Source: Nocardioides kribbensis
Lineage (GTDB): Bacteria; Actinomycetota; Actinomycetes; Propionibacteriales; Nocardioidaceae
Direction: 5' to 3'
DNA: 64,000 nt
NCBI RefSeq assembly: GCF_015070375.1
Contig: NZ_JADCLL010000004.1
Coordinates: forward strand, 248,001-312,000
Shown in pieces: positions 1-8,597 of this stretch (within the stretch, counting starts at the first letter, position 1; each line of letters starts with the position of its first letter). The translations under genes and the position numbers were made by a program. Under the pieces are notes generated by a model. It saw only the letters and a program-made list of their open reading frames with translations, was not told the origin of the DNA and did no database searches.

Positions 1-629
1 AGGAGGCGGGCGCGGTGCTCGAAGGGGCCGCCGTACTCGTCGTCGCGGTGGTTGGAGAGCGGGGAGAGGAACTCGTGGAGCAGGTAGCCGTGGGCGGCGT
101 GGACCTCGACGACGTCGAAGCCGGCCTCGACGGCGCGCACCGCGGCGGCCCCGAAGGCCGCCACGACCTGCTCGATCTCGGCGACCGTCAGCGCACGCGG
201 GTCGCGCAGGCCCGGGAAGGCCTCGGCCGACGGGCCGACCGGCTCCCAGCCGCCCTCGGCGTCGGAGGCCACCTGGCCCTCGGCCCAGGGGCGGGCCGCG
301 GAGGCCTTGCGCCCGGCGTGGGCGAGCTGGACCGCCGCCGTGGCCCCCTGGCCGTGCACGAAGTCGACGACGCGGCGCCAGGCGTCGCGCTGGGCGTCGT
401 CCCAGATGCCGGCGTCCTGCGGGGTGATGCGGCCCTCGGGCACCACGGCCGCGGCCTCGGTCATCACCAGGCCGGCGCCGCCGCGGGCGAAGGAGCCGAG
501 GTGCACCAGGTGCCAGTCGTCGGGCAGGCCGTCGACGGAGGAGTACTGGCACATCGGCGCCACCCAGACCCGGTTGCGCACGGTGACGCCGCGCAGGGTG
601 ATCGGGGTGAACAGCTCGGAGATGGGCAC
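1..629 (-). CDS. NADH:flavin oxidoreductase, Old Yellow Enzyme family (3' end cut by window edge)
   Basis: Only the first ~209 residues are present; the C-terminus lies left of the window. The N-terminus ([19 protein letters not shown], then APMCQYS) is the start of the first barrel strand in YqjM-type Old Yellow Enzymes, flavin-dependent ene-reductases. [11 protein letters not shown] and, near the edge, [17 protein letters not shown] followed by a D-EYGG motif carry the FMN and substrate-binding His pair of the family. GTG start at 629 is preceded by AGGAG about 8 nt upstream. Probably cytoplasmic and NAD(P)H-dependent; the physiological substrate cannot be read from sequence. Confidence 0.9.
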   Translation of the reverse strand, partial: MPISELFTPITLRGVTVRNRVWVAPMCQYSSVDGLPDDWHLVHLGSFARGGAGLVMTEAAAVVPEGRITPQDAGIWDDAQRDAWRRVVDFVHGQGATAAVQLAHAGRKASAARPWAEGQVASDAEGGWEPVGPSAEAFPGLRDPRALTVAEIEQVVAAFGAAAVRAVEAGFDVVEVHAAHGYLLHEFLSPLSNHRDDEYGGPFEHRARL

Positions 630-704
630 GGGGAGACGCTCCTGGGATCGGTGACGAGGGTACGTCGGGCCAACCCCGGGAGCGTCCCGGGTGTTCCGTG
701 CGGG

Positions 705-1220
705 TCAGTCGCGGGTGGCGCCCAGCGACTCCCAGTAGCGGTTGAGGGCGCCGTTGGTCTTCACGAACCACACGATCGGGCCGACGAGGATGAACATGCC
801 GGGGAAGTACCACAGGCCGGTGAGCCCGCTGACCGGCGGCTCCTGGCCGCGACGCTTGTAGAGCCCGCCGACCTCGCTGGCGGTGAGGTAGGGCATCACG
901 AACCCGACGAAGAGGGCCAGGATCAGGCCCACGCCGCCGCCGACGCCCTGGCCGCTGTGCTGCTTCATCTCCTCGTGGGTCTTGAAGTACCAGTAGAGGG
1001 AGTAGATGCCGAAGGTCACGATGGCCAGCACGATGCAGACGCCGGTGCCGCGGACCTTGCCGAGGGGCGCGCCACCCGGGGCGCCGTAGGCGGCGGGCGC
1101 GCCGTAGCCGCCGTACGGCGAGGGCGGCTGCGCGCCGTAGGAGGAGGGCGAGCCGGCCGGCGGCGGGGGGCGGTAGCCCTCGGGCGGCGGGGGCGGGGCT
1201 GAGGGGGTGCTGTCGCTCAT
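705..1220 (-). CDS. DUF4234-type membrane protein with Pro/Gly/Tyr-rich N-terminus
   Basis: 171 residues. Residues 1-55 are low-complexity Pro/Gly/Tyr/Ala repeats, then [19 protein letters not shown] starts the first of about three hydrophobic segments; [21 protein letters not shown] is the conserved stretch that defines DUF4234 proteins. Function is unknown; the family is a small actinobacterial membrane protein. ATG at 1220 is chosen over upstream in-frame codons because GAGG lies 7 nt before it and the upstream extension is low-quality Arg-rich sequence. It is transcribed toward the oxidoreductase gene, gap 75 nt. Confidence 0.8.
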   Translation of the reverse strand: MSDSTPSAPPPPPEGYRPPPPAGSPSSYGAQPPSPYGGYGAPAAYGAPGGAPLGKVRGTGVCIVLAIVTFGIYSLYWYFKTHEEMKQHSGQGVGGGVGLILALFVGFVMPYLTASEVGGLYKRRGQEPPVSGLTGLWYFPGMFILVGPIVWFVKTNGALNRYWESLGATRD

Positions 1221-1528
1221 CGGGGATCCTCGTGACCGGGGGGCGGGCCCGGGGCGGGGTGCCGCGGGCTGGACGGTCGCAACGTACCGACGCCGCGACG
1301 CTCCGTGCGCCGTTCGGCGACACCGACGCCGCGAACGGCTCGACCGCACCCCGCCCACCTCTCCCGGATGACCCGTCCGGGCCATCCGGGCATGGCCCGT
1401 CCGGGCCATGCCGCCCGCCTGACGGCCCGTTCTGCAGCCGATCCCTCCGCCTCGGCGCGTCGCGGCCGAAGATCACCGTGTCGCCCCCCTCGACACCCCC
1501 CTGCACCCCCCGCCGCACCACCCCACGG

Positions 1529-3004
1529 ATGAGGACCCCCCGCCTCGTGAGTGCCACCTACGCCCCCGGTCGCTACGCCCGCACGCCCGTCCTGGGCGCC
1601 GGCGCCCGCCACCTGGTCACCCGCTTCTCCTACGGCGTCACGCCCGAGCTCACCGCCGAGGTCAAGGCCGCCGGCGGCGGGATGGCGTGGTTCCGCGACC
1701 AGCTCGCCAGCGCCGACTCCGCCCGCGCCGAGGCCCTCGCCGACTGGTGGCCCGACCTCCACCGCGGACCCGCCGACCTCTGGCAGCGCCAGATCACCGA
1801 CGTCCGCGGCACGTGGGAGGTCATGTACGACTACGCGCGCCGGGTGATGGCGCGGCGCATCACCTCGCGCCAGCAGGTGCTCGAGGTCATGACGGAGTTC
1901 TGGGAGGGCCACCTCCACGTGCCGGCGATCGGCGACGCGCAGGCGGTGTGGCGCGCGCCGTACGGCGAGATCATGCGGCGCCACGCGCTCGGGCGCTTCG
2001 ACGAGATGCTGGTCGAGGCGATCACCCACCCCTCGATGCTGATCTTCCTCGACGGCGCGACCTCCACCAAGGCCCACCCCAACGAGAACCTCGGCCGCGA
2101 GCTGCTCGAGCTGCACACCGTCGGGGTCGGCAACTACACCGAGGACGACGTCAAGGCCTCCGCGCGGATCCTCACCGGCTACCGCGTCGACCTGTGGCGC
2201 ACCTGGGCCGCCACCTACCGCCCCGAGGACCACTGGACCGGGCCGGTGCAGGTGGCGGGCTTCAGCCACGACAACGCCGCCGCCGACGGGCGCGAGGTCG
2301 TGCGGGCCTACCTCGTGCACCTGGCCCACCACCCCGCCACGGCCCGGCGCATCGCGCGCAAGCTGGCGCTGCGCTTCGTCAGCGACACCCCCAGCGACGC
2401 GCTGGTGGAGAGGCTCGCCGCGACCTACCTGGCCAACGACACCGCCATCAAGCCGGTGCTGATGAAGCTGGTCAACAGCCGCGAGTTCCGCACCTCGCGG
2501 CGCACCAAGCTGCGCGACCCCGCCGAGGACGTCGTCGCGACCTACCGCGCCCTCGGCCTGCCCCTCGAGCCGCCCAGCGACGGCGAGGCCGCCGCCAACG
2601 CGATGATCTGGCAGTCGGAGACCATCGGGCTCAAGCCCTTCGCCTGGCCGCGCCCCGACGGGCAGCCGCTCACCAACGCCGCCTGGGACTCCCCGGCCCG
2701 CGCCCTGGCCTCGATGGCCATGCACTGGTCGATGTCGGGCGGGTGGTGGCCCGAGCACGGCACGACCTACAAGAAGCCCACCGAGTGGGTGCCGGAGTTC
2801 CCGATCGTCTTCCGCGACCTGGTCGACCACATGGCCCGCCGCGTGCACGCCCGTCCGTCCTCCGCCTCGCTGCTCCAGGGCGCGTGCACGGCCACCGGCA
2901 TCGCCCCCGACGCCACCATCACCGCCGACCACGCCTTGATGAAGTGGCACTTCCCGCGCCTGCTCGCTGCTCTGCTCGACCACCCCGACCACTACCTCCG
3001 GTGA
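1529..3004 (+). CDS. DUF1800 family protein
   Basis: 491 residues. Recognised by the family pattern: a helical N-terminus with HLVTRFSYGVTPEL, then the central EFWEGHLHVP, HPSMLIFLDGATS, NENLGRELLELHTVGVGNYTE and ARILTGYR motifs, and a C-terminal half ending in LLAALLDHPDHYLR. DUF1800 proteins are of unknown biochemistry and are nearly always encoded next to a DUF1501 protein, as here. I see no signal peptide, while the partner has a Tat signal; co-export as a complex is possible but only inferred. The ATG at 1529 gives the family-typical N-terminus; reading frame continues upstream but is Arg/Pro-rich. The stop overlaps the next start (GTGA). Confidence 0.88.
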   Translation: MRTPRLVSATYAPGRYARTPVLGAGARHLVTRFSYGVTPELTAEVKAAGGGMAWFRDQLASADSARAEALADWWPDLHRGPADLWQRQITDVRGTWEVMYDYARRVMARRITSRQQVLEVMTEFWEGHLHVPAIGDAQAVWRAPYGEIMRRHALGRFDEMLVEAITHPSMLIFLDGATSTKAHPNENLGRELLELHTVGVGNYTEDDVKASARILTGYRVDLWRTWAATYRPEDHWTGPVQVAGFSHDNAAADGREVVRAYLVHLAHHPATARRIARKLALRFVSDTPSDALVERLAATYLANDTAIKPVLMKLVNSREFRTSRRTKLRDPAEDVVATYRALGLPLEPPSDGEAAANAMIWQSETIGLKPFAWPRPDGQPLTNAAWDSPARALASMAMHWSMSGGWWPEHGTTYKKPTEWVPEFPIVFRDLVDHMARRVHARPSSASLLQGACTATGIAPDATITADHALMKWHFPRLLAALLDHPDHYLR

Positions 3005-4317
3005 GCGTGACGACGATGACGACCTCTGCTGCCCGCACCGCCTCCCGCACCGGCGACCCGTGCGGGTGCCCCGACTACGCCGCCGCCACCGCGCTCTCGC
3101 GCCGCGGCTTCCTGCGCGGGCTGGGGCTCACGGGCGCGGCGTACGCCGTGGGCTCGGCGATGGTCACCTACGGCGCCGCGCCGGCCATGGCCGCCGGGGT
3201 CGCGCCGGCACCGAACGGCTCGGTGGTGGTCGTGCTGTCGATGCGCGGTGCCGCCGACGGGCTCTCCCTCGTCGTGCCCCACGGCGACCCGGCCTACTAC
3301 GCCGCGCGCCCCCGCATCGCCGTGCCCGCGGCCAAGCTGCTGGGCAAGGACGCCTTCTTCGGGCTGCACCCCAACCTCGCGCCCCTGCTCCCGATGTGGC
3401 AGTCGGGAGAGCTCGCCGCCGTGCACGCGACCGGCATGGCCGTGGCCAACCGGTCGCACTTCGCGGCCATGGAGCTGGTCGAGGACGCCAACCCGGGCTC
3501 GAGCGTGCGCAGCGGCTGGCTCAACCGCCTGCTCGGCGGCCTCGACGGCGACTCGCCGCTCCAGGGCGTCAGCATCGGCTCCTCCTCCCCGCCGGCCTCG
3601 CTCTACGGCGAGCAGCCGATCATGTCGCTGCGCAACATCTCCGACGCCGTCGTCGCCGGCAACGACCAGTGGGACACCGACCAGGCCCGGTTGCGCTCGC
3701 TGTCGCAGATGTGGGGCTCCTCCACCGCCCCGATGGCCCGTGGCATGCGCTCGGCGATGGCGGCCGTGGCCGACCTCGGCCCCGTGCGCGCCCAGCCGGA
3801 GAACCGCGCGGCCTACCCCGACAGCGACCTGGGCCGGGCGCTGGCCGCCGTCGCCCGCACCATCCGCGGCGACGTCGGCGTCTCCCTGGTGACCGTCGAC
3901 CAGGGCGAGTGGGACATGCACGCCGACCTCGGCACCCTCGACTGGGGCGCGATGAAGTACAACGCCAACGACCTGGCCACCGCGATCGCCGCCTTCTTCG
4001 CCGACCTCGGCTCGATGCGCGAGCGGGTCACCCTGCTGACCATCTCGGAGTTCGGCCGACGGGTCTCGGAGAACTCCAACTACGGCCTCGACCACGGCTG
4101 GGGCAACGTCATGTTCCTCGCCGGTGCCGGGGTCAAGGGCGGGCGCTACTACGGCCGCTGGCCCGGTCTGGAGAACTCCCTCGACGCCGACCTCACCGTC
4201 ACCACCGACTTCCGCTCGGTGCTCTCCGAGGTCGTCCTGTCGCGCACCGACGCCTCCGCCGCCCAGGTCTTCCCCGGCTTCACCCCCGAGCCGGTCGGGG
4301 TGATGGTCGGGCGCTGA
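3001..4317 (+). CDS. DUF1501 family protein with Tat signal peptide
   Basis: 438 residues. A twin-arginine signal (SRRGFLRGLGLTGAAYAVG, then AMAAG cleavage region) covers roughly residues 29-65, so the folded protein is exported. The body has the alkaline-phosphatase-like sulfatase fold signature of DUF1501: NGSVVVVLSMRGAADGLSL, VPHGDPAYYAARP, FGLHPNLAPLLP, NRSHFAAMELVE and the C-terminal TISEFGRRVSENSNYGLDHGWG. Activity is unknown. The GTG start overlaps the DUF1800 stop by 4 nt, indicating translational coupling; an in-frame ATG lies 15 nt further on and is the alternative start. Confidence 0.9.
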   Translation: MSVTTMTTSAARTASRTGDPCGCPDYAAATALSRRGFLRGLGLTGAAYAVGSAMVTYGAAPAMAAGVAPAPNGSVVVVLSMRGAADGLSLVVPHGDPAYYAARPRIAVPAAKLLGKDAFFGLHPNLAPLLPMWQSGELAAVHATGMAVANRSHFAAMELVEDANPGSSVRSGWLNRLLGGLDGDSPLQGVSIGSSSPPASLYGEQPIMSLRNISDAVVAGNDQWDTDQARLRSLSQMWGSSTAPMARGMRSAMAAVADLGPVRAQPENRAAYPDSDLGRALAAVARTIRGDVGVSLVTVDQGEWDMHADLGTLDWGAMKYNANDLATAIAAFFADLGSMRERVTLLTISEFGRRVSENSNYGLDHGWGNVMFLAGAGVKGGRYYGRWPGLENSLDADLTVTTDFRSVLSEVVLSRTDASAAQVFPGFTPEPVGVMVGR

Positions 4318-4385
4318 CCGCGCTAGCGAGGAGCGGTCGCCGCGAACACTGTCCGCGGAGCCGCCGGACCTGCCACAGTGGCGCC

Positions 4386-4790
4386 ATGCGACCCGAGGGC
4401 ACACCGGAGCTCAACGTGCTCGGCGGCGAGCTCGAGCCCTGCGGCACCGAGCCCATGACCGGCTTCCACCGCGACGGCACGTGCACCTGCGGCCCGGCCG
4501 ACGTGGGCCTGCACGCGGTGTGCACGGTGATGACCGAGGAGTTCCTCGCCCACCAGCGCTCGGTCGGCAACGACCTGGCCACCCCGCGCCCCGAGTGGGG
4601 CTTCCCGGGGCTGCACCCCGGCGACCGCTGGTGCGTGGTGGCCGTGCGCTGGCTCCAGGCGCTCCACGACGGCGTCGCGGCCCCCGTCGTGCTCGCCGCG
4701 ACCAGCGAGCGGGCCCTCGAGATCATCCCCCTCGACGCGCTGCGCTCGCAGTCGGTCGACGTGCCGGCCGACCCCGGCGACCTCGTCTGA
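4386..4790 (+). CDS. DUF2237 family protein
   Basis: 134 residues, the usual length of the family. LNVLGGELEPCGTEPMTGFHRDG, CTCGPADVGLHAVCTVMTEEFL and WGFPGLHPGDRWCVVAVRWLQ are typical DUF2237 blocks, with several conserved Cys. No function has been assigned to the family; a cytoplasmic location is likely because there is no signal or membrane segment. It follows the DUF1501 gene by 68 nt with its own leader. The ATG at 4386 begins the conserved region almost immediately, so little N-terminal extension is possible. Confidence 0.85.
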   Translation: MRPEGTPELNVLGGELEPCGTEPMTGFHRDGTCTCGPADVGLHAVCTVMTEEFLAHQRSVGNDLATPRPEWGFPGLHPGDRWCVVAVRWLQALHDGVAAPVVLAATSERALEIIPLDALRSQSVDVPADPGDLV

Positions 4791-4887
4791 CCCCTCCCGC
4801 GGGGTTGTCCACAGATCGGCGACCGGGGCTGTCGCGGCGCTCCCCCTCGGGTCAGGGTGGTCCTACGACGACCTCTCGGGAGATCCG

Positions 4888-5259
4888 ATGCCCCTCGACG
4901 CCCCCGCCGGCACCACCGGCCCCGCCGGCACGCTGGCCCTCGACCACGCGGCCACCGACGCCGCGGTCGCCGACCTGCGCGACGTGGCCGCCGACCTCGC
5001 CCGCTCGCGGGCCCGCCTCGGCCGCGAGGTCGACGGGCTCCTCGACGCCGTGTGGCGCGGCCGGGCCGCCGACTCCTTCGCGGTCGCCTGGGCCGACTGG
5101 GCCGGGGCCGCCGACGCGGTCGTCGCGGCCCTCGACGAGACCGCCGACCGGATCGCGCGGCACCACCGCGACGTAACCGACCTCGACGTCGGTGTGGCCG
5201 ACGGACTCGCAGCGCTGGCGGCCCGGCTCGACGGGAGCGGCGTCGGAGGCTCCCGGTGA
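4888..5259 (+). CDS. WXG100-like protein 1 of the toxin locus
   Basis: 123 residues, almost entirely helical with a turn at W56-R-G58 (AVWRGRAADSF), which is the WXG hairpin turn of ESAT-6/CFP-10-like proteins that form helical-hairpin dimers and accompany type VII secretion substrates. The N-terminal 20 residues are Gly/Pro/Ala-rich and probably flexible. GGGAGATCCG precedes the ATG. Its TGA overlaps the next GTG by 4 nt, so the following gene is translationally coupled. No type VII secretion core gene (EccC, EccD) is in the window, so the secretion route is inferred. Confidence 0.75.
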   Translation: MPLDAPAGTTGPAGTLALDHAATDAAVADLRDVAADLARSRARLGREVDGLLDAVWRGRAADSFAVAWADWAGAADAVVAALDETADRIARHHRDVTDLDVGVADGLAALAARLDGSGVGGSR

Positions 5260-5552
5260 GCGGCTTCCGGGTCGACCTCGCGGAGCTCCAGCGGGTCGTC
5301 GACGCGGCCGGTGCGACCCAGCGCGAGCTCGACGCGGCGCTCGACCGCGTCGCGGCCCGGGTGGCGCGACTCGACGCCACGTGGACGGGCGCCGCCGCCG
5401 ACGCGCACGACCAGGCGCATGCGCGCTGGACCGCGGCGTACGACGAGATGCGGGAGGCGCTCGCCGACCTGCGCACGGCCGCGGGCGTGGCCCACGACCG
5501 CTACGAGGCGGCGGTCGCCTCCAACCTCGCGGCCTGGGGGGCCGTGCGGTGA
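5256..5552 (+). CDS. WXG100-like protein 2 of the toxin locus
   Basis: 98 residues, the classic size of WXG100 proteins. Two amphipathic helices flank W43-T-G45 (ATWTGAAADAHDQA), the expected hairpin turn. It starts with GTG overlapping the previous stop and its own TGA overlaps the next GTG (5549), so three genes are translated as a chain. The likely role is pairing with WXG100-like protein 1 or with the N-terminal helices of the toxin encoded downstream to make a secretion-competent complex; this is inferred from the neighbourhood and from known WXG/LXG systems. Confidence 0.75.
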   Translation: MSGFRVDLAELQRVVDAAGATQRELDAALDRVAARVARLDATWTGAAADAHDQAHARWTAAYDEMREALADLRTAAGVAHDRYEAAVASNLAAWGAVR

Positions 5553-6976
5553 GGATCGACGTCGACGGCGCGGGCTTCCTCACCGCCGAGCGCGCCCTGG
5601 CCACCGGCAACCGCCGCTGCGCGGAGCACCTCGACGACCTCACCGACGCCCTCTCCGGTCTCGGCGGCATGGCCGGCGACGACGCCACGTCCGCCGACTT
5701 CGCAGCGGCCTACGACACCGCGGCCGCCGAGGTCGTCGCCGGGCTCGGCGACTGCGTGACGGCCCTGGCCTGCCTGGGCCGGCTCACCGCGACGTCACGC
5801 GCCGAGCACGAGCGGGCCGAGGCCGGGGCCGTGCTCCGCGGTGTGGTGGTGCCGGGGTCGGTCGTCGCGCCCGACGGCGAGGTCTCCCCCGCCGGCGGGC
5901 CGGGCGACCTGGGCTGGGTCGGCGCGATGCCCTGCCCGCCGCCCACCGCCCTCGGCGGCGACTGGTCGGCCGTCCCCACGGGGCTGGGCTGGGTGATCGA
6001 CCTGATCCAGGGCTTCGCGTGGCCCAGCGCCGACGTCGGCGAGCTGCGCGCCGCGGGCGCCACGTGGGTCGACTGCGCGCGCGCCGTCGCCGACCTGACC
6101 GCCGACTGCGACGCCGCGGTCCGGGGCCTCGGGGGCGAGCTGTCCCCCGAGATCCCGCTCGCCGTCGACGCCTGCCAGGAGGTCTCCGACCAGCTCGCCG
6201 CGATCGCCGAGGAGGCCTACGGCCTGGGCCGAGCCTGCGAGCAGTACGCCGACCAGGTCGAGTCCCACCGGGCCGAGGTCGTCGCCCTCGTCGTGCAGCT
6301 GCTGGCCGAGACCGTCGTCATCCAGGGCGCCGGCATGCTCCTCAACTCCGTCACCGGCGGAGGCGGCACCGTCGGCGCCACCGCCCTCACCGGCACCCGC
6401 GTCGCCGCCATCACCCCCGACGTCCTCGCCGTGGCGGCCCGGCTGCGGGCCGCCAACGAGGTGCTCGCCGCCTCCGTGCGCAACACCGCCGTCCGCGTCA
6501 CCGTCGCCCGCAGCCGGCTGGAGAAGTTCCGCTACGCCCGCTCCGGTGGGCTCTCCGACGAGGCGGGGCAGATCCGGGTCGTCGCCCCCAGGCCCTGGGA
6601 CCCCGGCCCAGGGTGGCTGCGCACGCACGAGGTGCGCGGGTCGCACACGATCGAGCGGCACGTGGGCAAGACTCTCGAGGATCTGCTGGCACGCCTTCGG
6701 AGTCAGCCTGGGATCTCTTTTGCCAGTTCGTTCGCGGATGTCCCAGCGGCGGAGCGCGCGATCGCTCAAGCGCTGAGGATGCGGGGCGATGACGTGGCCG
6801 AGTGGTTGACCGCCGGCTCGGGCAAACTCACGCTGCACGCCACGCTGGACGACGTCACGGGCGTGACTGTCAGCAGAACTGCACACCACACGACGTCGAA
6901 CGTCCGGGTGGTACTCGTCCGCGACCACAGGATGGACGACGGATGGCGCGTCCTGACCGCTTTTCCCGATGTCTAG
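5549..6976 (+). CDS. Polymorphic toxin with C-terminal RNase A-like (CdiA-CT type) domain
   Basis: 475 residues. Residues 1-330 are a long Ala-rich helical region resembling a WXG-associated trafficking domain. Residues from about 360 form the toxin: RGSHTIERHVGKT with His366 and His371, a SSFADVPAAERAIAQALR helix, SGKLTLHATLD, VSRTAHHTTSNVRVVLVRD and the terminal WRVLTAFPDV. This matches the bacterial RNase A-like domain found at the end of CdiA and other interbacterial toxins, which cleaves RNA in the target cell. From about 6660 on, codons ending in A or T become clearly more frequent than in the upstream part, as expected for an exchanged toxin tip. The immunity gene follows 11 nt downstream. 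Confidence 0.82.
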   Translation: MRIDVDGAGFLTAERALATGNRRCAEHLDDLTDALSGLGGMAGDDATSADFAAAYDTAAAEVVAGLGDCVTALACLGRLTATSRAEHERAEAGAVLRGVVVPGSVVAPDGEVSPAGGPGDLGWVGAMPCPPPTALGGDWSAVPTGLGWVIDLIQGFAWPSADVGELRAAGATWVDCARAVADLTADCDAAVRGLGGELSPEIPLAVDACQEVSDQLAAIAEEAYGLGRACEQYADQVESHRAEVVALVVQLLAETVVIQGAGMLLNSVTGGGGTVGATALTGTRVAAITPDVLAVAARLRAANEVLAASVRNTAVRVTVARSRLEKFRYARSGGLSDEAGQIRVVAPRPWDPGPGWLRTHEVRGSHTIERHVGKTLEDLLARLRSQPGISFASSFADVPAAERAIAQALRMRGDDVAEWLTAGSGKLTLHATLDDVTGVTVSRTAHHTTSNVRVVLVRDHRMDDGWRVLTAFPDV

Positions 6977-6987
6977 AGGAGATTGCC

Positions 6988-7302
6988 ATGCCACGTACAC
7001 CCGCCTTCGAGCAGCTCGGTGGGGCCTACTTCCACCAGGACTGGCCCTACGACTTCGAGACGCCGCAGGGCGTCGTCGAGGACTTCTTCCGCGACGAACC
7101 GGACGCGGGCCCCGAGTTGCTGGACCAGGTCGAGCAGCTCCTCGCCGCCGGGCTGACCGACGACGAGCTGGGAGAGGCCATGCAACGGGCGGGGTTCTGT
7201 CTGGACCCGACCGGTCTGGGGCTGACCAACCGCGTCTGGCTCGAGGACCTGGCCCGTCTGGCGCGAGAGCAGATCGGGCGGGAGTCGACACCTCGTGGCT
7301 GA
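6988..7302 (+). CDS. CdiI_2-type immunity protein for the RNase A-like toxin
   Basis: 104 residues, small and acidic. The N-terminal block AYFHQDWPYDFETPQGVVEDF, the following LLDQVEQLLAAGLTDDELGEAM and the C-terminal LTNRVWLEDLARLAREQI match the contact-dependent inhibition immunity family that is encoded directly behind RNase A-like toxin tips. It should bind and neutralise the toxin in the producing cell. AGAGGAG lies 7 nt before the ATG at 6988, a stronger ribosome site than those of the upstream genes, consistent with a need for excess immunity protein. Confidence 0.82.
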   Translation: MPRTPAFEQLGGAYFHQDWPYDFETPQGVVEDFFRDEPDAGPELLDQVEQLLAAGLTDDELGEAMQRAGFCLDPTGLGLTNRVWLEDLARLAREQIGRESTPRG

Positions 7303-7351
7303 TCCCCGGCCGCCCGAGCACGACTGAGGGGCTCGGCCCCTCGAGGAGCGG

Positions 7352-8158
7352 TCAGGAGGTCGGCGTCGGTGTGGGGACGGCGCTGGGGGTCGGGGTCGTG
7401 GAGGGCACCGTGGTCGGCTCCTCGGTCGGCTCGTCGGTGGGCTCCTCCGTCGGCTCGTCGGTGACCTCGTCGCTCGGCTCGGCGGTCGGGTCGTCGGTGG
7501 GCTCGGCCGTGGGGTCGGCGGTGGGGGTGGAGGCGCCGGACGGGTCGCTGCCCTGGCCGGGGTCCCGGGTGGGCTCGTCGTCGCCGGAGGACGAGCCGCC
7601 CGTGAGGCGGGAGATCGTGGTGCCGCCGTCGCGGTCGCTGCCGCCGGTGTAGCTGGAGACCGAGCGTCCCGAGACCACCTCGAAGAGCGACAGCGCCACC
7701 ATGACGACCAGGAACATGCCGGCGGCCAGGATCGCGATCCGCTTCCACGGCAGGCCGGCGAGCCGGTCGCGCCAGCCGGTGCGCGACTCCAGCACGGCCT
7801 CGTCGAGGCCGGCCTTGGCCTCGGCGAGCTTCTCGTCGGCGTGGTCCAGGTGGGCCCCGACGGCCGCGGTGTCGGCGTCGCTGCGCCCGGCGCGGCGTAC
7901 CTCCGCCTGCGCGATGCCGACCTTCGACAGGGCCGCCTCCTGGGCCTTCGCGGCCGCGGCACGGCTGCGGGCCAGACCCTCGGAGTAGAGAGCGGTGCCC
8001 ACGGTCGCGGCCACGGAGCCGACCGCGGCGCCGATGAGGGTGCCGGCGGCACCCAGGGTCGAGAGCAGCACCGCGGAGGACACTGCGGCGAGCGCACCGG
8101 CGGCGGTCTTCAGCCAGTCGATGTCGAGCTTCTGGGGTGTGGGGGTCTCGTCAGCCAT
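7352..8158 (-). CDS. Membrane protein with Pro/Thr/Glu-rich C-terminal tail
   Basis: 268 residues, not a recognised family. Two hydrophobic regions are visible: an Ala/Gly-rich stretch around residues 20-55 and a clear helix near residue 140 (RIAILAAGMFLVVMVALSLF). Between them is an Ala/Glu/Lys-rich segment likely to form a coiled coil. The last ~80 residues are repeats of the type PTEEPTDEPTEEP, a flexible acidic wall- or surface-exposed tail. The gene points toward the toxin locus and converges with the immunity gene, with 49 nt between stops. Function unknown. Confidence 0.7.
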   Translation of the reverse strand: MADETPTPQKLDIDWLKTAAGALAAVSSAVLLSTLGAAGTLIGAAVGSVAATVGTALYSEGLARSRAAAAKAQEAALSKVGIAQAEVRRAGRSDADTAAVGAHLDHADEKLAEAKAGLDEAVLESRTGWRDRLAGLPWKRIAILAAGMFLVVMVALSLFEVVSGRSVSSYTGGSDRDGGTTISRLTGGSSSGDDEPTRDPGQGSDPSGASTPTADPTAEPTDDPTAEPSDEVTDEPTEEPTDEPTEEPTTVPSTTPTPSAVPTPTPTS

Positions 8159-8264
8159 ACGTCTCCCAGTATGGAGCCGACGTCGCGACGCCCAACCCCG
8201 TGCGCTGTGTCGATCGACACGGGGGCCCGGCGCAGCCCGGGCGCGTCGCGCCGGTGGCCCGGGG

Positions 8265-8597
8265 TCAGGCGCAGGTCACGCAGGTCCGTGCCGTGGGCCG
8301 TACGTCGAGCCGCTCGTCCGGGATCTCGCTGCCGCAGCGCTCGCAGCGGCCGTAGTCGCCGGCGGCCTCGCGGGCCAGGGCGGCGTCGACCTCGTCGAGG
8401 TGGTGGCGCGCCTGCCTGGCCAACGCGTCGACCTGGGAGCGCTCGAAGGCGATCGTGGCGCCCTCGGGGTCGTGCTCGTCGTCGGCGTTGGTGTCGCGGG
8501 AGGCCTCGACCACACCGCGGTGGTCGCCCTCGAGGTCGCGCAGCCGCGAGGCCACCCGCTCCCGCTCGGCCAGCAGCCGCTCGCGCGGGCCGCTCAC
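8265..8597 (-). CDS. TraR/DksA-family C4 zinc-finger protein
   Basis: 110 residues. A helical coiled-coil N-terminus (SGPRERLLAERERVASRLRD) is followed by GDYGRCERCGSEIPDERLDV and a final CVTC, giving the four-Cys zinc finger of DksA/TraR proteins. These act at the RNA polymerase secondary channel or as general stress regulators. The acidic tip Asp pair of classical DksA is not obvious, so a true ppGpp-cofactor role is uncertain. The start overlaps the stop of the upstream membrane-protein gene by 4 nt (ATGA), so both are coupled. Confidence 0.85.
   Translation of the reverse strand: MSGPRERLLAERERVASRLRDLEGDHRGVVEASRDTNADDEHDPEGATIAFERSQVDALARQARHHLDEVDAALAREAAGDYGRCERCGSEIPDERLDVRPTARTCVTCA

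Noticed and set aside
1217..2992. 591-codon frame antisense to the DUF1800 gene.
   Set aside because: Low-complexity Gly/Val/Ala/Arg product typical of antisense shadows; the DUF1800 gene has family motifs throughout.
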